Shown here: positions 13,587-22,257 of the stretch, piece after piece
Position numbering within the stretch: the stretch's first letter is position 1
How the letters are laid out: each line of letters begins with the position of its first letter
NCBI GenBank assembly: GCA_964526035.1
Contig: CAZGKE010000039.1
Location: 1-24,627 of the forward strand
Reading direction: 5' to 3'
Length of the DNA: 24,627 bases
Source: DAOMOD01 sp964526035
GTDB lineage: Bacteria; Pseudomonadota; Gammaproteobacteria; Xanthomonadales; BPKI01
Notes under the pieces: generated by a model
What the model saw: the letters and a program-made list of their open reading frames with translations, nothing else
Database searches by the model: none
Told to the model about the DNA's origin: nothing
Position numbers and translations under genes: made by a program

Positions 13587-14780
13587 ATGCTGCCCCGCCG
13601 TTCAATCTCTTCCGCGTTCTCCGTCATTGCGCCGCTGGCGCTGGCGCTTGGCGCCGCCGCGTGCAGCTCGTCGCAGGCGCAGCAGGAGGGCATGCCGCCA
13701 GCGCCGGCGGTCAGCGTGGCCGAGGTGCTGATCCGCGACGTCACCGTATTTGACGAGTTCACTGGCCACATCGAGGCGGTGGAGACGGTCGAACTGCGCC
13801 CTCGCGTGGCCGGTTACATCGATCAGATGAACTACGTGGAAGGCGAGGAGGTGGTCAAGGGCGACGTGCTTTTCACCATTGATCCACGCCCCTACCGGGC
13901 GGCCCTGGAGCGCGCCGAGGCCGAGCTGGCGCGCGCCGTCACTCGCGTCGATCTGACGCGTTCGGAGCTCGTCCGCGCCGAGAAGCTCGGGGCCGGCGGC
14001 GTCATCTCCGTCGAAGAGCTGGATCAGCGCCGCGCCGCGCTGGCTTCGGCGCAGGCCGAAGTGCGTGCGGTCGAGGCTGCGCTGTCCGTGGCGCGGCTGG
14101 ACATGGAGTTCACCCAGGTTCGGGCGCCGATCAGCGGCCGCGCCGGTCGCGCCCGGGTGACCCCGGGCAACCTGGTCACCACGCAGCCGGCGGCCACCGT
14201 GTTGACCACCATCGTCTCGCTCAACCCCGTGCACGTCAGCTTCGAGGGTGACGAGGCCACCTACCTGCGCTATGTCGCGCGTTCGCGCAACGGCGAGCGT
14301 CTGAGCTCGCGCGGCGATCCGATTCCCGTGCAGGTCGCGCTGGCCGACGGCGAGGGCTTCGTGCATCTTGGCGAAGTCGACTTCATCGACAACCATGTCG
14401 ACCCGGCCACCGGCACTATCCGCGCGCGTGCCGTCCTCGACAACAGCGAGCGCCGCTTCACGCCTGGTCTGTTCGCGCGCGTGCGCCTTCTCGGTGGCAA
14501 CGCGCGGCCCGCGCTGCTGATCGACGACAAGGCGGTGCTGACCGATCAGGACCGCAAGTTCGTGTACGTACTTGGCGCCGACAGCAGCGCCCAGCGCAGG
14601 GACGTCACGCTGGGGCGCATGCACGAGGGGCTGCGTATCGTCGAGAACGGTCTGGATCCCGGAGACCGCGTGATCGTGCACGGCGTGCAGAAGGTGTTCT
14701 TTCCCGGCATGCCGGTGGATCCGCAGACCATCGCCATGGGCGATCCACCGGCGACGGCCGTGATGGCGGCGACGCCCTGA
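13587..14780 (+). CDS. mexE: RND efflux periplasmic adaptor (MexE/AcrA-like)
   Basis: The membrane-fusion subunit that links the inner-membrane RND pump to an outer-membrane channel. It has 397 residues. The hydrophobic leader ends ALGAAAC at Cys26, a probable lipoprotein site with a non-canonical Ala at -3. FDEFTGHIEAVETVELRPRV, a MexE-type opening, is followed by a split lipoyl domain (about 60-95 and 175-210), an alpha-hairpin (about 97-165) and beta-barrel segments (VDFIDNHVDPATGTI about 266-280). I chose the ATG at 13587, with the Shine-Dalgarno AAGGAG at 13573-13578; an in-frame ATG at 13536 would add 17 residues before the leader. It pairs with the RND gene at 15032, after an unusually long 250-bp spacer. 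No outer-membrane factor gene follows. Confidence 0.93.
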   Translation: MLPRRSISSAFSVIAPLALALGAAACSSSQAQQEGMPPAPAVSVAEVLIRDVTVFDEFTGHIEAVETVELRPRVAGYIDQMNYVEGEEVVKGDVLFTIDPRPYRAALERAEAELARAVTRVDLTRSELVRAEKLGAGGVISVEELDQRRAALASAQAEVRAVEAALSVARLDMEFTQVRAPISGRAGRARVTPGNLVTTQPAATVLTTIVSLNPVHVSFEGDEATYLRYVARSRNGERLSSRGDPIPVQVALADGEGFVHLGEVDFIDNHVDPATGTIRARAVLDNSERRFTPGLFARVRLLGGNARPALLIDDKAVLTDQDRKFVYVLGADSSAQRRDVTLGRMHEGLRIVENGLDPGDRVIVHGVQKVFFPGMPVDPQTIAMGDPPATAVMAATP

Positions 14781-14886
14781 CAGGGCCACGGAAGGCAATG
14801 CGGACGAGACGTCGCGCAGTCCGCTTTGCTGAGCCATCCGGCGAAGTCCCTTTCCGATTGGAGCGCGAATAGCCGCCCCATCCCGG

Positions 14887-14910
14887 CCTTCCCCCGCAAG
14901 CAGGGGAAGG
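14887..14910. repeat. Hairpin in the adaptor-pump spacer
   Basis: CCTTCCCC (14887-14894) pairs with GGGGAAGG (14903-14910) around an 8-nt loop. With only AGACAAG following, it is a poor terminator. It may be a dispersed palindrome or an attenuating hairpin between the two pump genes. Confidence 0.5.
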
Positions 14911-14964
14911 AGACAAGAAAGCGTTGCCAGGTCCGGGGCTACTCTCCCGAAGCCCCCAGCGCCC

Positions 14965-15028
14965 AATCCCCTAACCCCCTAACCCCCTAATCACCTAATC
15001 ACCTAATCACCTAATCACCTAATCACCT
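14965..15028 (+). repeat. Octanucleotide tandem array (8 units) abutting the pump start
   Basis: Eight consecutive 8-bp units with no gaps: AATCCCCT, AACCCCCT twice, then AATCACCT five times without error (14989-15028). Three bases (TTA) separate the last unit from the ATG of the RND gene. The array replaces the region where a Shine-Dalgarno would normally be, and none is visible. Each unit junction contains TAA, and because the period is 8 the TAA falls in all three frames. Tracts like this are prone to copy-number change by slippage. Confidence 0.9.
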
Positions 15029-15031
15029 TTA

Positions 15032-18000
15032 ATGAACCTCGCCCGCTTCTTCGTCGACCGACCGATCTTCGCCGCGGTCCTGTCCATCCTGATCTTCGTA
15101 GCCGGCGCCATCGCGCTGCCGATGCTGCCGGTCAGCGAATACCCCGATGTGGTGCCGCCCACGGTGCAGGTGCGCGCGGTGTATCCGGGCGCCAATCCGC
15201 GGATCATTGCCGAGACGGTGGCGACGCCGCTCGAGGAGGCCATCAACGGCGTCGAGGACATGATGTACATGAAGTCGGTGGCCGGCTCCGACGGCGTGCT
15301 GGCGCTGACCGTGACGTTCAACCCCGGCACCGATCCCGATCTCGCCCAGGTGCAGGTGCAAAACCGCGTGGCGCAGGCGCTGCCGCGTCTGCCCGAAGAC
15401 GTGCGCCGCCTCGGCGTCAGCACCTTCAAGCAGTCGCCCAATCTGACCATGGTGGTGCATCTGACCTCGCCGGACGGTCGCTACGACGGTCTGTACCTGC
15501 GCAACTTTGCGACCCTGCAGGTCAAGGATGAGCTGGCTCGACTGCCCGGCGTGGGGCAGGTCTGGGTATTCGGTGCCGGTGACTACGCGATGCGCGTGTG
15601 GATCGATCCCGACCGTGCCGCCTCGCGCGGCCTGACCGCCGGAGACATCGTGCGCGCGATCCGCGAGCAGAACGCGCAGGTGTCGGCCGGCCAGCTGGGC
15701 GCGCCGCCGAACGAGGCTGCGTCCGACTTTCTGGTGTCGATCAACGCGCAGGGCAGGCTGGCCACCGAAGAGGAGTTCGCCGATATCGTGCTCAAGGTCG
15801 GCGACGACGGACAGCTCACGCGCCTGCGCGACGTGGCGCGGCTTGAACTGGGCGCCTCCGAATATGCGCTGCGCTCGCTGCTCGACAACAAGGAGGCGAC
15901 CGCGGTGCCGATCTTCCAGGCGCCCGGCTCGAATGCCATCGAGCTGTCCAACGCGGTGCGCGCGAAGATGGCCGAGCTGGCGCAGCGCTTCCCGCCCGGG
16001 GTCGAATACGAGGTGGTCTACGACCCCACCGTATTCGTGCGCGCATCGATCCAGAAAGTGGTGGTGACCCTGCTCGAAGCGGTGGCGCTGGTGGTGCTGA
16101 TCGTGATCCTGTTCCTGCAGACCTGGCGCGCCTCGATCATTCCGCTGCTGGCGGTGCCGGTGTCCATCGTCGGCACCTTCGCGGTGCTTTACATGCTCGG
16201 CTTTTCGGTCAACTCGCTGACCCTGTTCGGTCTGGTGCTGGCGATCGGCATCGTGGTCGATGACGCCATCGTGGTGGTGGAGAACGTGGAGCGAAATATC
16301 GCCGAGGGGCGCGCGCCGCTGGCCGCCGCGCACCAGGCGATGCGCGAGGTGTCGGGACCGATCATCGCCATCAGTCTGGTGTTGTGCGCGGTGTTTGTTC
16401 CGATGGCCTTCCTGTCCGGAGTCACGGGGCAGTTCTACAAGCAGTTCGCGGTGACCATCGCCATCTCCGCGGTGATCTCGGGCATCAATTCGCTGACCCT
16501 GTCGCCGGCACTGGCGGCGATGCTGCTGAAACCGCACGGTGCGCCGAAGGATCTGCCGACGCGACTGATCGATCGCGGTTTCGGCTGGCTGTTCCGCCCA
16601 TTCAATCGATTCTTCGCATCCAGCGCGCGCGCCTATGAGGGCGCGGTCGGCCGCAGCCTGCGCTCGCGCGGCTTGGTGTTTGGCGTCTATGCGCTGCTGC
16701 TGGTCGCTACTGCGGGGCTGTTCCAGTGGGTGCCGGGCGGCTTCATTCCCACCCAGGACAAGATGTACCTGATCGGCGGTGTCAAGCTACCCGAAGGCGC
16801 CTCGCTGGACCGCACCGAGGCGGTGGTAAAGCGCATGAGTGAACTGGCGCTCGCTACCGAGGGGGTGAAGAGTGCGGTCGCCTTCCCGGGTCTCAATGCG
16901 CTGCAGTTCACCAACACGCCGAATACCGGCACCATCTTCTTCGGGCTGGACGACTTCTCTGAACGACAACGCGGCGCCGCAGAAATCACCGCCGAACTCA
17001 ACATGAAGTTCGGCGGCATCCAGGAGGCCTTCGGCTTCGCCATCATGCCGCCGGCGATTCTCGGCATCGGCACCGGTTCGGGCTTCTCGCTGTTCGTGCA
17101 GGACCGAGCCGGACTCGGCTACGGCGAGCTGCAGAATGCGGTGCAGGGGTTCTCCGCCGCGCTGACGCAGGTTCCCGGCATGGGCTATCCGATCTCGTCC
17201 TACCAGGCCAACGTGCCGCAGATCGAGGCCCACGTCGACCGCGAGAAGGCCAAAGCGCAGGGCGTGCTGCTGACCGACCTGTTCGAGACCATGCAGGTGT
17301 ATCTGGGCTCGGCCTACGTCAACGACTTCAACCGTTTCGGCCGCACCTGGCAGGTGATCGCGCAGGCCGACGCCGGCTTCCGCGATCAGGCCGAGGACAT
17401 CGCCCGCCTGCGCACCCGCAACCAGTCGGGCGAGATGGTGCCGATTGGTTCCATGGTGACGCTGACACCCGGCTACGGGCCCGACCCGGTGATCCGCTAC
17501 AACGGCTACCCCGCCGCCGATCTCATGGGCGAGTCCGATCCGCGATTCCTGTCGTCGAACCAGGCGCTGGCAGTGATCGAGGGACTCGCACCGGCGGTGC
17601 TGCCCGCGGGCATGAGCTTCGAATGGACCGATCTCAGCTTCCAGCAGGTCAACGAGGGTCGCGCCAACCTGCTGATCTTCCCGCTGGCGGTGCTGCTGGT
17701 GTTCCTGGTGCTGGCGGCGCTGTACGAAAGCTGGACCATGCCGCTCGCGGTGATCCTGATCGTGCCGATGTGCATGCTGTTCGCCCTGCTCGGCGTGTGG
17801 CTGACCGGTGGCGACAACAATCTGTTCGTGCAGGTCGGCCTGGTGGTGCTGATGGGGCTGGCGTGCAAGAACGCCATCCTCATCGTCGAGTTCGCGCGCG
17901 AGCTCGAGCTGGCCGGAAAGGGCATCGTCGAGGCCGCGCTGGAGGCCTGCCGATTGCGCCTGCGGCCGATCATCATGACTTCGATCACCTTCACCGCGGC

Positions 18001-18190
18001 CGTGGTGCCGCTGGTGCTGGCCAGCGGTGCAGGCGCCGAAGTGCGGCACGCGTTGGGCGTGGCGGTGTTCGCCGGCATGATCGGCGTCACCCTGTTCGGT
18101 CTGTTCCTGACGCCGGTGTTTTACGTGGCGCTGCGCAAGCTGGGCGAGCGCATGCGGCCGCGGACGGCGCTGGAGGCAAGTCATGCGTAA
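15032..18190 (+). CDS. mexF: RND multidrug efflux transporter (MexF/BpeF-like)
   Basis: The proton-driven inner-membrane pump of a tripartite efflux system. It has 1052 residues, the full length for hydrophobe/amphiphile exporters. The opening MNLARFFVDRPIFAAVLSIL, YPDVVPPTVQVRA, RAIREQNAQVSAGQLGAPP and YDPTVFVRASI closely follow MexF. The proton-relay residues are D410 and D411 (GIVVDDAIVVVENVER) and K946 (GLACKNAILIVEF). The ATG at 15032 has no Shine-Dalgarno; it follows an octamer array by 3 nt, so translation may be inefficient or structure-controlled. The MexF family exports chloramphenicol, quinolones and trimethoprim in characterised hosts; the substrates here are unknown. It must borrow a TolC/OprN-type channel encoded elsewhere. 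Confidence 0.95.
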   Translation: MNLARFFVDRPIFAAVLSILIFVAGAIALPMLPVSEYPDVVPPTVQVRAVYPGANPRIIAETVATPLEEAINGVEDMMYMKSVAGSDGVLALTVTFNPGTDPDLAQVQVQNRVAQALPRLPEDVRRLGVSTFKQSPNLTMVVHLTSPDGRYDGLYLRNFATLQVKDELARLPGVGQVWVFGAGDYAMRVWIDPDRAASRGLTAGDIVRAIREQNAQVSAGQLGAPPNEAASDFLVSINAQGRLATEEEFADIVLKVGDDGQLTRLRDVARLELGASEYALRSLLDNKEATAVPIFQAPGSNAIELSNAVRAKMAELAQRFPPGVEYEVVYDPTVFVRASIQKVVVTLLEAVALVVLIVILFLQTWRASIIPLLAVPVSIVGTFAVLYMLGFSVNSLTLFGLVLAIGIVVDDAIVVVENVERNIAEGRAPLAAAHQAMREVSGPIIAISLVLCAVFVPMAFLSGVTGQFYKQFAVTIAISAVISGINSLTLSPALAAMLLKPHGAPKDLPTRLIDRGFGWLFRPFNRFFASSARAYEGAVGRSLRSRGLVFGVYALLLVATAGLFQWVPGGFIPTQDKMYLIGGVKLPEGASLDRTEAVVKRMSELALATEGVKSAVAFPGLNALQFTNTPNTGTIFFGLDDFSERQRGAAEITAELNMKFGGIQEAFGFAIMPPAILGIGTGSGFSLFVQDRAGLGYGELQNAVQGFSAALTQVPGMGYPISSYQANVPQIEAHVDREKAKAQGVLLTDLFETMQVYLGSAYVNDFNRFGRTWQVIAQADAGFRDQAEDIARLRTRNQSGEMVPIGSMVTLTPGYGPDPVIRYNGYPAADLMGESDPRFLSSNQALAVIEGLAPAVLPAGMSFEWTDLSFQQVNEGRANLLIFPLAVLLVFLVLAALYESWTMPLAVILIVPMCMLFALLGVWLTGGDNNLFVQVGLVVLMGLACKNAILIVEFARELELAGKGIVEAALEACRLRLRPIIMTSITFTAAVVPLVLASGAGAEVRHALGVAVFAGMIGVTLFGLFLTPVFYVALRKLGERMRPRTALEASHA

Positions 18191-18200
18191 GGAATCCCGT

Positions 18201-18278
18201 GTAGCCCGGATGGAGCCGCTTGCGGCGGAATCCGGGGAAGACGGCTCCCCGGATTCCGCTGCGCTTCATCCGGGCTAC
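18201..18278. repeat. Nested GTAG palindrome between pump and ABC genes
   Basis: Outer arms GTAGCCCGGATG (18201-18212) and CATCCGGGCTAC (18267-18278) are perfect over 12 bp. Inner arms built on GCGGAATCCGGGGA and TCCCCGGATTCCGC are perfect over 14 bp. The 78-bp element has the GTAG head of xanthomonad REP-type repeats. It contains no stop codon in the frame of the downstream ABC gene. Its right end creates TACGAT (18276-18281), a possible -10 box. Confidence 0.8.
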
Positions 18279-18311
18279 GATGGTGCCGATCATCACGTGC
18301 CACGAGCGATC

Positions 18312-19243
<932 letters not shown>

Positions 19244-19247
<4 letters not shown>

Positions 19248-20026
19248 GCACTGCAACGATGCGGTTCAACCGGAACGGCGTGCGCGCCATCTACCTGTTC
19301 GAGATGGCGCGCTTCCGCCGCACCCTGTGGCAGAGCCTGGCCACGCCGGTGTTGACCACGGCGCTTTATCTTCTGGTGTTCGGCGCCGCCATCGGCGGAC
19401 GCATGGGCGCCATCGACGGGGTGAGCTACGGCGCCTTCATCGTGCCCGGCCTGATCATGCTTTCGGTGTTCACCGAGAGCCTCAACAACGCGGCCTTCGG
19501 CATCCACATGCCCAAGTTCACCGGCACCATCTACGAGGTGGTGTCGGCGCCGGTGTCGGCCTTCGAGACGGTGCTGGCCTACGTCGGTGCAGCTGCCACC
19601 AAGTCGGTGATCCTCGGTCTGGTGATCCTGGCGACGGCCAGCCTGTTCGTACCGATCAGCATCGCGCATCCGCTGTGGATGTTCGCCTACCTGGTGCTGG
19701 TGGCGCTGGCCTTCAGCCTGGCCGGCTTCATCATCGGCGTCTGGGCCAAGGGCTTCGAGGAACTGCAGTTTGTACCGATGCTGGTGGTGACGCCGCTTAC
19801 TTTTCTCGGCGGCGTGTTCTACTCCATCGAAATGCTGCCGGAACCATGGCGCACGGCCACTCTGTTCAATCCCATCGTCTACCTGGTCAGCGGCTTCCGC
19901 TGGACGTTCTATGGCTCCGGCGACGTCACGATCCTGACCAGTTTGCTGGCGCTGCTCGGATTTCTCGCCGCATGCATGGTGGCGGTGACATGGATCTTCC
20001 GGACCGGGTATCGGTTGAAGCAGTAG
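19244..20026 (+). CDS. yadH: ABC-2-type exporter permease (YadH-like)
   Basis: A 260-residue inner-membrane protein with about six helices (roughly 30-50, 62-84, 110-132, 140-165, 172-195 and 230-252). The family landmarks are MSTATMRFNRNGVRAIYLFE at the N-terminus, GRMGAIDGVSYGAFIVPGL (45-70), FIIGVWAKGFEELQFVPML and TPLTFLGGVFYSIEMLP. Length and motifs match E. coli YadH (256 residues). The start at 19244 follows the Shine-Dalgarno GGGAGG by a few bases and overlaps the ATPase stop, so ATPase and permease are coupled. It forms the transmembrane half of the YadGH-type exporter. Confidence 0.92.
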
Positions 20027-20059
20027 TTCTTTCGCGGTCGGGCCTGACCTGCTGTGGTG

Positions 20060-20083
20060 GGTCGGCATGGGATGCCGACCTAC
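20060..20083 (-). repeat. GTAG palindrome (family B relative)
   Basis: Read on the minus strand it is GTAG followed by a 9-bp stem: GGTCGGCAT (20060-20068) with ATGCCGACC (20072-20080) and a GGG loop. It lies 33 bp after the permease stop and may act as a transcript 3' end. Confidence 0.7.
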
Positions 20084-20151
20084 AACAGCAAGTTCGGCAT
20101 ATACGTCCCCGCGCTGCCGTAAAGTAGCGTCGGTAAACGGAGGTGAACCCC

Positions 20152-20571
20152 ATGGCTGAGCTCAAGACCCAGAAGACCACCGCCAGCGTCAAGGCTTTCC
20201 TTGATGCCATCGAAAACGACGACATGCGCCGCGACGCACGTGCTGTTTCGAAGTTGATGCAGGAAGTCACCGGCGAGAAGCCCGCGATCTGGGGCGCGTC
20301 GATGGTCGGCTTCGGTCGCTACCACTATCGCTACGAAAGTGGCCGCGAAGGCGACTGGTTCCTGGCCGGCTTTGCGCCGCGCAAGAGCGAACTGACGCTC
20401 TACATCATGGCCGGCTTCCAGCGCCATGACGCGCTGATGGCCAAGCTCGGCAAGTTCAAGACCGGCAAGTCCTGCCTCTACGTGAAGCGCCTGACCGACA
20501 TCGATCTCGCTGTGCTGCGCGAGCTGGTGCGCGAATCGGTGGCCTACATGAAGGCGACCTACCCGGATTAG
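20152..20571 (+). CDS. DUF1801-domain protein (YdhG-like)
   Basis: A 139-residue soluble protein spanning one DUF1801 domain. Features are KAFLDAIENDDMRRDARAV (14-32), EVTGEKPAIWGASMVGFGRY (about 39-58), FLAGFAPRKSELTLYIM and LGKFKTGKSCLYVKRL. The fold is shared with the frataxin-like Bacillus Fra/YdhG group, but most members have no established role, so no function is assigned. I chose the ATG at 20152 because GGAGGTGA ends 5 nt before it; an in-frame GTG at 20143 overlaps that ribosome site. TAAAGT near 20119 is a possible -10 box. It appears monocistronic: a small hairpin at 20595-20616 follows and the next gene has its own ribosome site. Confidence 0.88.
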   Translation: MAELKTQKTTASVKAFLDAIENDDMRRDARAVSKLMQEVTGEKPAIWGASMVGFGRYHYRYESGREGDWFLAGFAPRKSELTLYIMAGFQRHDALMAKLGKFKTGKSCLYVKRLTDIDLAVLRELVRESVAYMKATYPD

Positions 20572-20594
20572 CCATTCACGCGATATCTCCCACT

Positions 20595-20616
20595 CACGGG
20601 ACGCGGCGTCCCCGTG
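20595..20616 (+). terminator. Possible hairpin after the DUF1801 gene
   Basis: CACGGGACG (20595-20603) pairs with CGTC-CCCGTG (20607-20616) with one bulged C and a 3-nt loop. No T tract follows. Confidence 0.3.
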
Positions 20617-20748
20617 GCGGGACGCGTGCGCCATGCGAGGCAAGTGAAATCAAGTCATTGCGGCGCCGTCGAGGTTGGCATGCTGCATGCAACAACTGCG
20701 CTTGAAGCGGCATCCGTTGGGGGATGCCGGAAAGCGGAGACTGCATCG

Positions 20749-21714
20749 ATGTACGCACTGATCGGAATCACCTTGCTGTTGGCCCTGGGCGTGATGGCGG
20801 CGTCACCGCTGCTGGTGGCTCGAATGCCGGCATTGGCCGAACTCGACAGGCGCCTGCGCGCGCTGCGCATCTGGATCGGTTTGGCCGGCATGGTCTGGGG
20901 GCTGCTTGGGCTGGTGCTGCTGGGCGTTGGCATCGCCGGACTGGTGCACGCGCCGCTGTCATGGCTGATCGGACTGCTGGTCGCCATCCTGCTGGTGACC
21001 TTGGGAACGCTTTTTGCCCTGGATATTTCACAACAGGTGCCGCAGGCGCAGCCGGTCACCCGGCGTCTGGAGCCGGTACGCGCGAAGCTGGTGCCGCGAC
21101 AGCCGTGGATGGGACTGGGCGCGCTGGGCGCAGCGGGTCTGTCGCTGGCGATGTTCGTGGGCGGCGGCATCGCCGGTGCCGGCGAGGCGCTGCCGCCCGG
21201 CATGGAGGACTGTCGCTACACCACGTCGGCCAGCGGTATCCGCATGATCGAATGCCCGCAGGCCGACGCCGCCGCGGAGATACCCGAAGGCATCGAAGTC
21301 CGCAACGGCGAGATTCTCAGCAGCGCTTATGCCTATGCCTTCATGCAGACCGACGACTTCGCGGTCAGCCTCGGCGCCGATCGCAGCGAGCGCGACGCCT
21401 TCTACGGTCGCGGCAAGGTGGGCTACTTCAAGGGCGACCGCTATTTCCAGGGCATCAACCTGATGGGCGAGATGTCGCTGGGCAACACCTACAAGGACAT
21501 CCACGGCAACGTGTTCACCTTGGAGGCGAATGACGCCGGCCATCTGGAAGTGCGCGTGCACAAGCGGGTGATCCTGGAGATCCGTCCCAATGGTGAAGTG
21601 TTCCGTGATGGCGCCAGGTTCGGGCAGATCGCCAACGTCGATTTCCACCGCCGCGGCAGCATCCTGCCGCTGATGGTGGTTGCCTACCACCGCAGCGACC
21701 TGTTCCGTGCGTAA
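20749..21714 (+). CDS. Unrecognised membrane protein with soluble C-terminal domain
   Basis: No family recognised. The 321-residue product has four hydrophobic segments in its N-terminal half (about 2-22, 41-62, 64-88 and 118-142). A C-terminal domain of about 180 residues follows, rich in short beta-like stretches: AYAFMQTDDFAVSLGADR, RGKVGYFKGDRYFQGINLMG, HLEVRVHKRVILEI. C202 and C217 may form a disulfide if this part is periplasmic (positions approximate). I chose the ATG at 20749, which has GGAGA (20736-20740) 8 nt upstream; the open frame to its left lacks hydrophobic or domain-like sequence. It converges on the minus-strand membrane protein at 21798, with a long hairpin between them. 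It looks like an orphan envelope protein. Confidence 0.75.
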   Translation: MYALIGITLLLALGVMAASPLLVARMPALAELDRRLRALRIWIGLAGMVWGLLGLVLLGVGIAGLVHAPLSWLIGLLVAILLVTLGTLFALDISQQVPQAQPVTRRLEPVRAKLVPRQPWMGLGALGAAGLSLAMFVGGGIAGAGEALPPGMEDCRYTTSASGIRMIECPQADAAAEIPEGIEVRNGEILSSAYAYAFMQTDDFAVSLGADRSERDAFYGRGKVGYFKGDRYFQGINLMGEMSLGNTYKDIHGNVFTLEANDAGHLEVRVHKRVILEIRPNGEVFRDGARFGQIANVDFHRRGSILPLMVVAYHRSDLFRA

Positions 21715-21722
21715 CGCAGGCC

Positions 21723-21773
21723 CCCTCCGGGCGGGTTGATCACAGACCCCCCTTGGTTGACCCGCTCGGAGGG
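21723..21773. terminator. Long imperfect hairpin between convergent genes
   Basis: CCCTCCGGGCGGGTT (21723-21737) pairs with GACCCGCTCGGAGGG (21759-21773) with two non-Watson-Crick positions. The loop is about 21 nt and contains CCCCCC and TTGG. Its position between convergent genes suits a bidirectional terminator. Confidence 0.5.
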
Positions 21774-21797
21774 TGGCAGGCTCGTTTCGATCTGCGG

Positions 21798-22247
21798 CTA
21801 GCGGGTTCGAGCAGAGGGCCTGAACAGCAGGAATACCCAGCCGCCGACCGCACCGCACAGCACCAGGCCGGCGAAGCCACCCCAGCCGCGCGCCGCGGCG
21901 ACGGCGGTGATCGGCAGCGCCAGCGCCATCAAGCCAAGAATCGCCGCAACCGCGGCCATCCCGGCCAGCGGATAGAGCCAGCGTCGGTGCGAAGGAAAGA
22001 ACCGCGACAGCAGCGCCGCCACCGCGAAAGCGATGATGAAGCCCAGCGCGACCAGCGCCCCGAACAGCGGCCCGAAGCTGACGATGTCGTGGCCGCTGGT
22101 GGCGATGCGGGTGGAGAGGTCGATCTCGGCGCCGAGCGCGGTCAGCCGCGCCAGGTTGAACTGGGCCTGCACGATGCTCGCGCCGACTGCGGCTGCGATC
22201 ACCGCCGCCAGCAGCGCCAGCAGCCACATGCCGATGTCCTTCCACAT
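21798..22247 (-). CDS. Small integral membrane protein of unknown function
   Basis: A 149-residue protein with four hydrophobic helices (about 5-28, 57-82, 90-113 and 118-142). The first loop, of about 28 residues, contains QFNLARLTALGAEIDLSTR. The second loop is basic (RFFPSHRRW), placing it inside by the positive-inside rule. The tail is FRPSARTR. No catalytic or metal motif and no known family is recognised. The ATG at 22245-22247 follows the aldehyde dehydrogenase stop (22258) by only 10 bp on the same strand, so the two probably form an operon with the dehydrogenase first. The gene converges on the membrane protein ending at 21714. Confidence 0.75.
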   Translation of the reverse strand: MWKDIGMWLLALLAAVIAAAVGASIVQAQFNLARLTALGAEIDLSTRIATSGHDIVSFGPLFGALVALGFIIAFAVAALLSRFFPSHRRWLYPLAGMAAVAAILGLMALALPITAVAAARGWGGFAGLVLCGAVGGWVFLLFRPSARTR

Positions 22248-22257
22248 CGGCTTGCCC

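Noticed and set aside
15029..16537. 502-residue minus-strand frame opposite the RND pump
   Set aside because: His/Arg-rich shadow; the pump frame is full length with its relay residues in place.
18183..18311. Upstream ATG as the true start of the YadG-like ATPase
   Set aside because: The added 43 residues are REP sequence with no family similarity; YadG proteins begin near the 18312 ATG. Kept as a finding rather than a start call.
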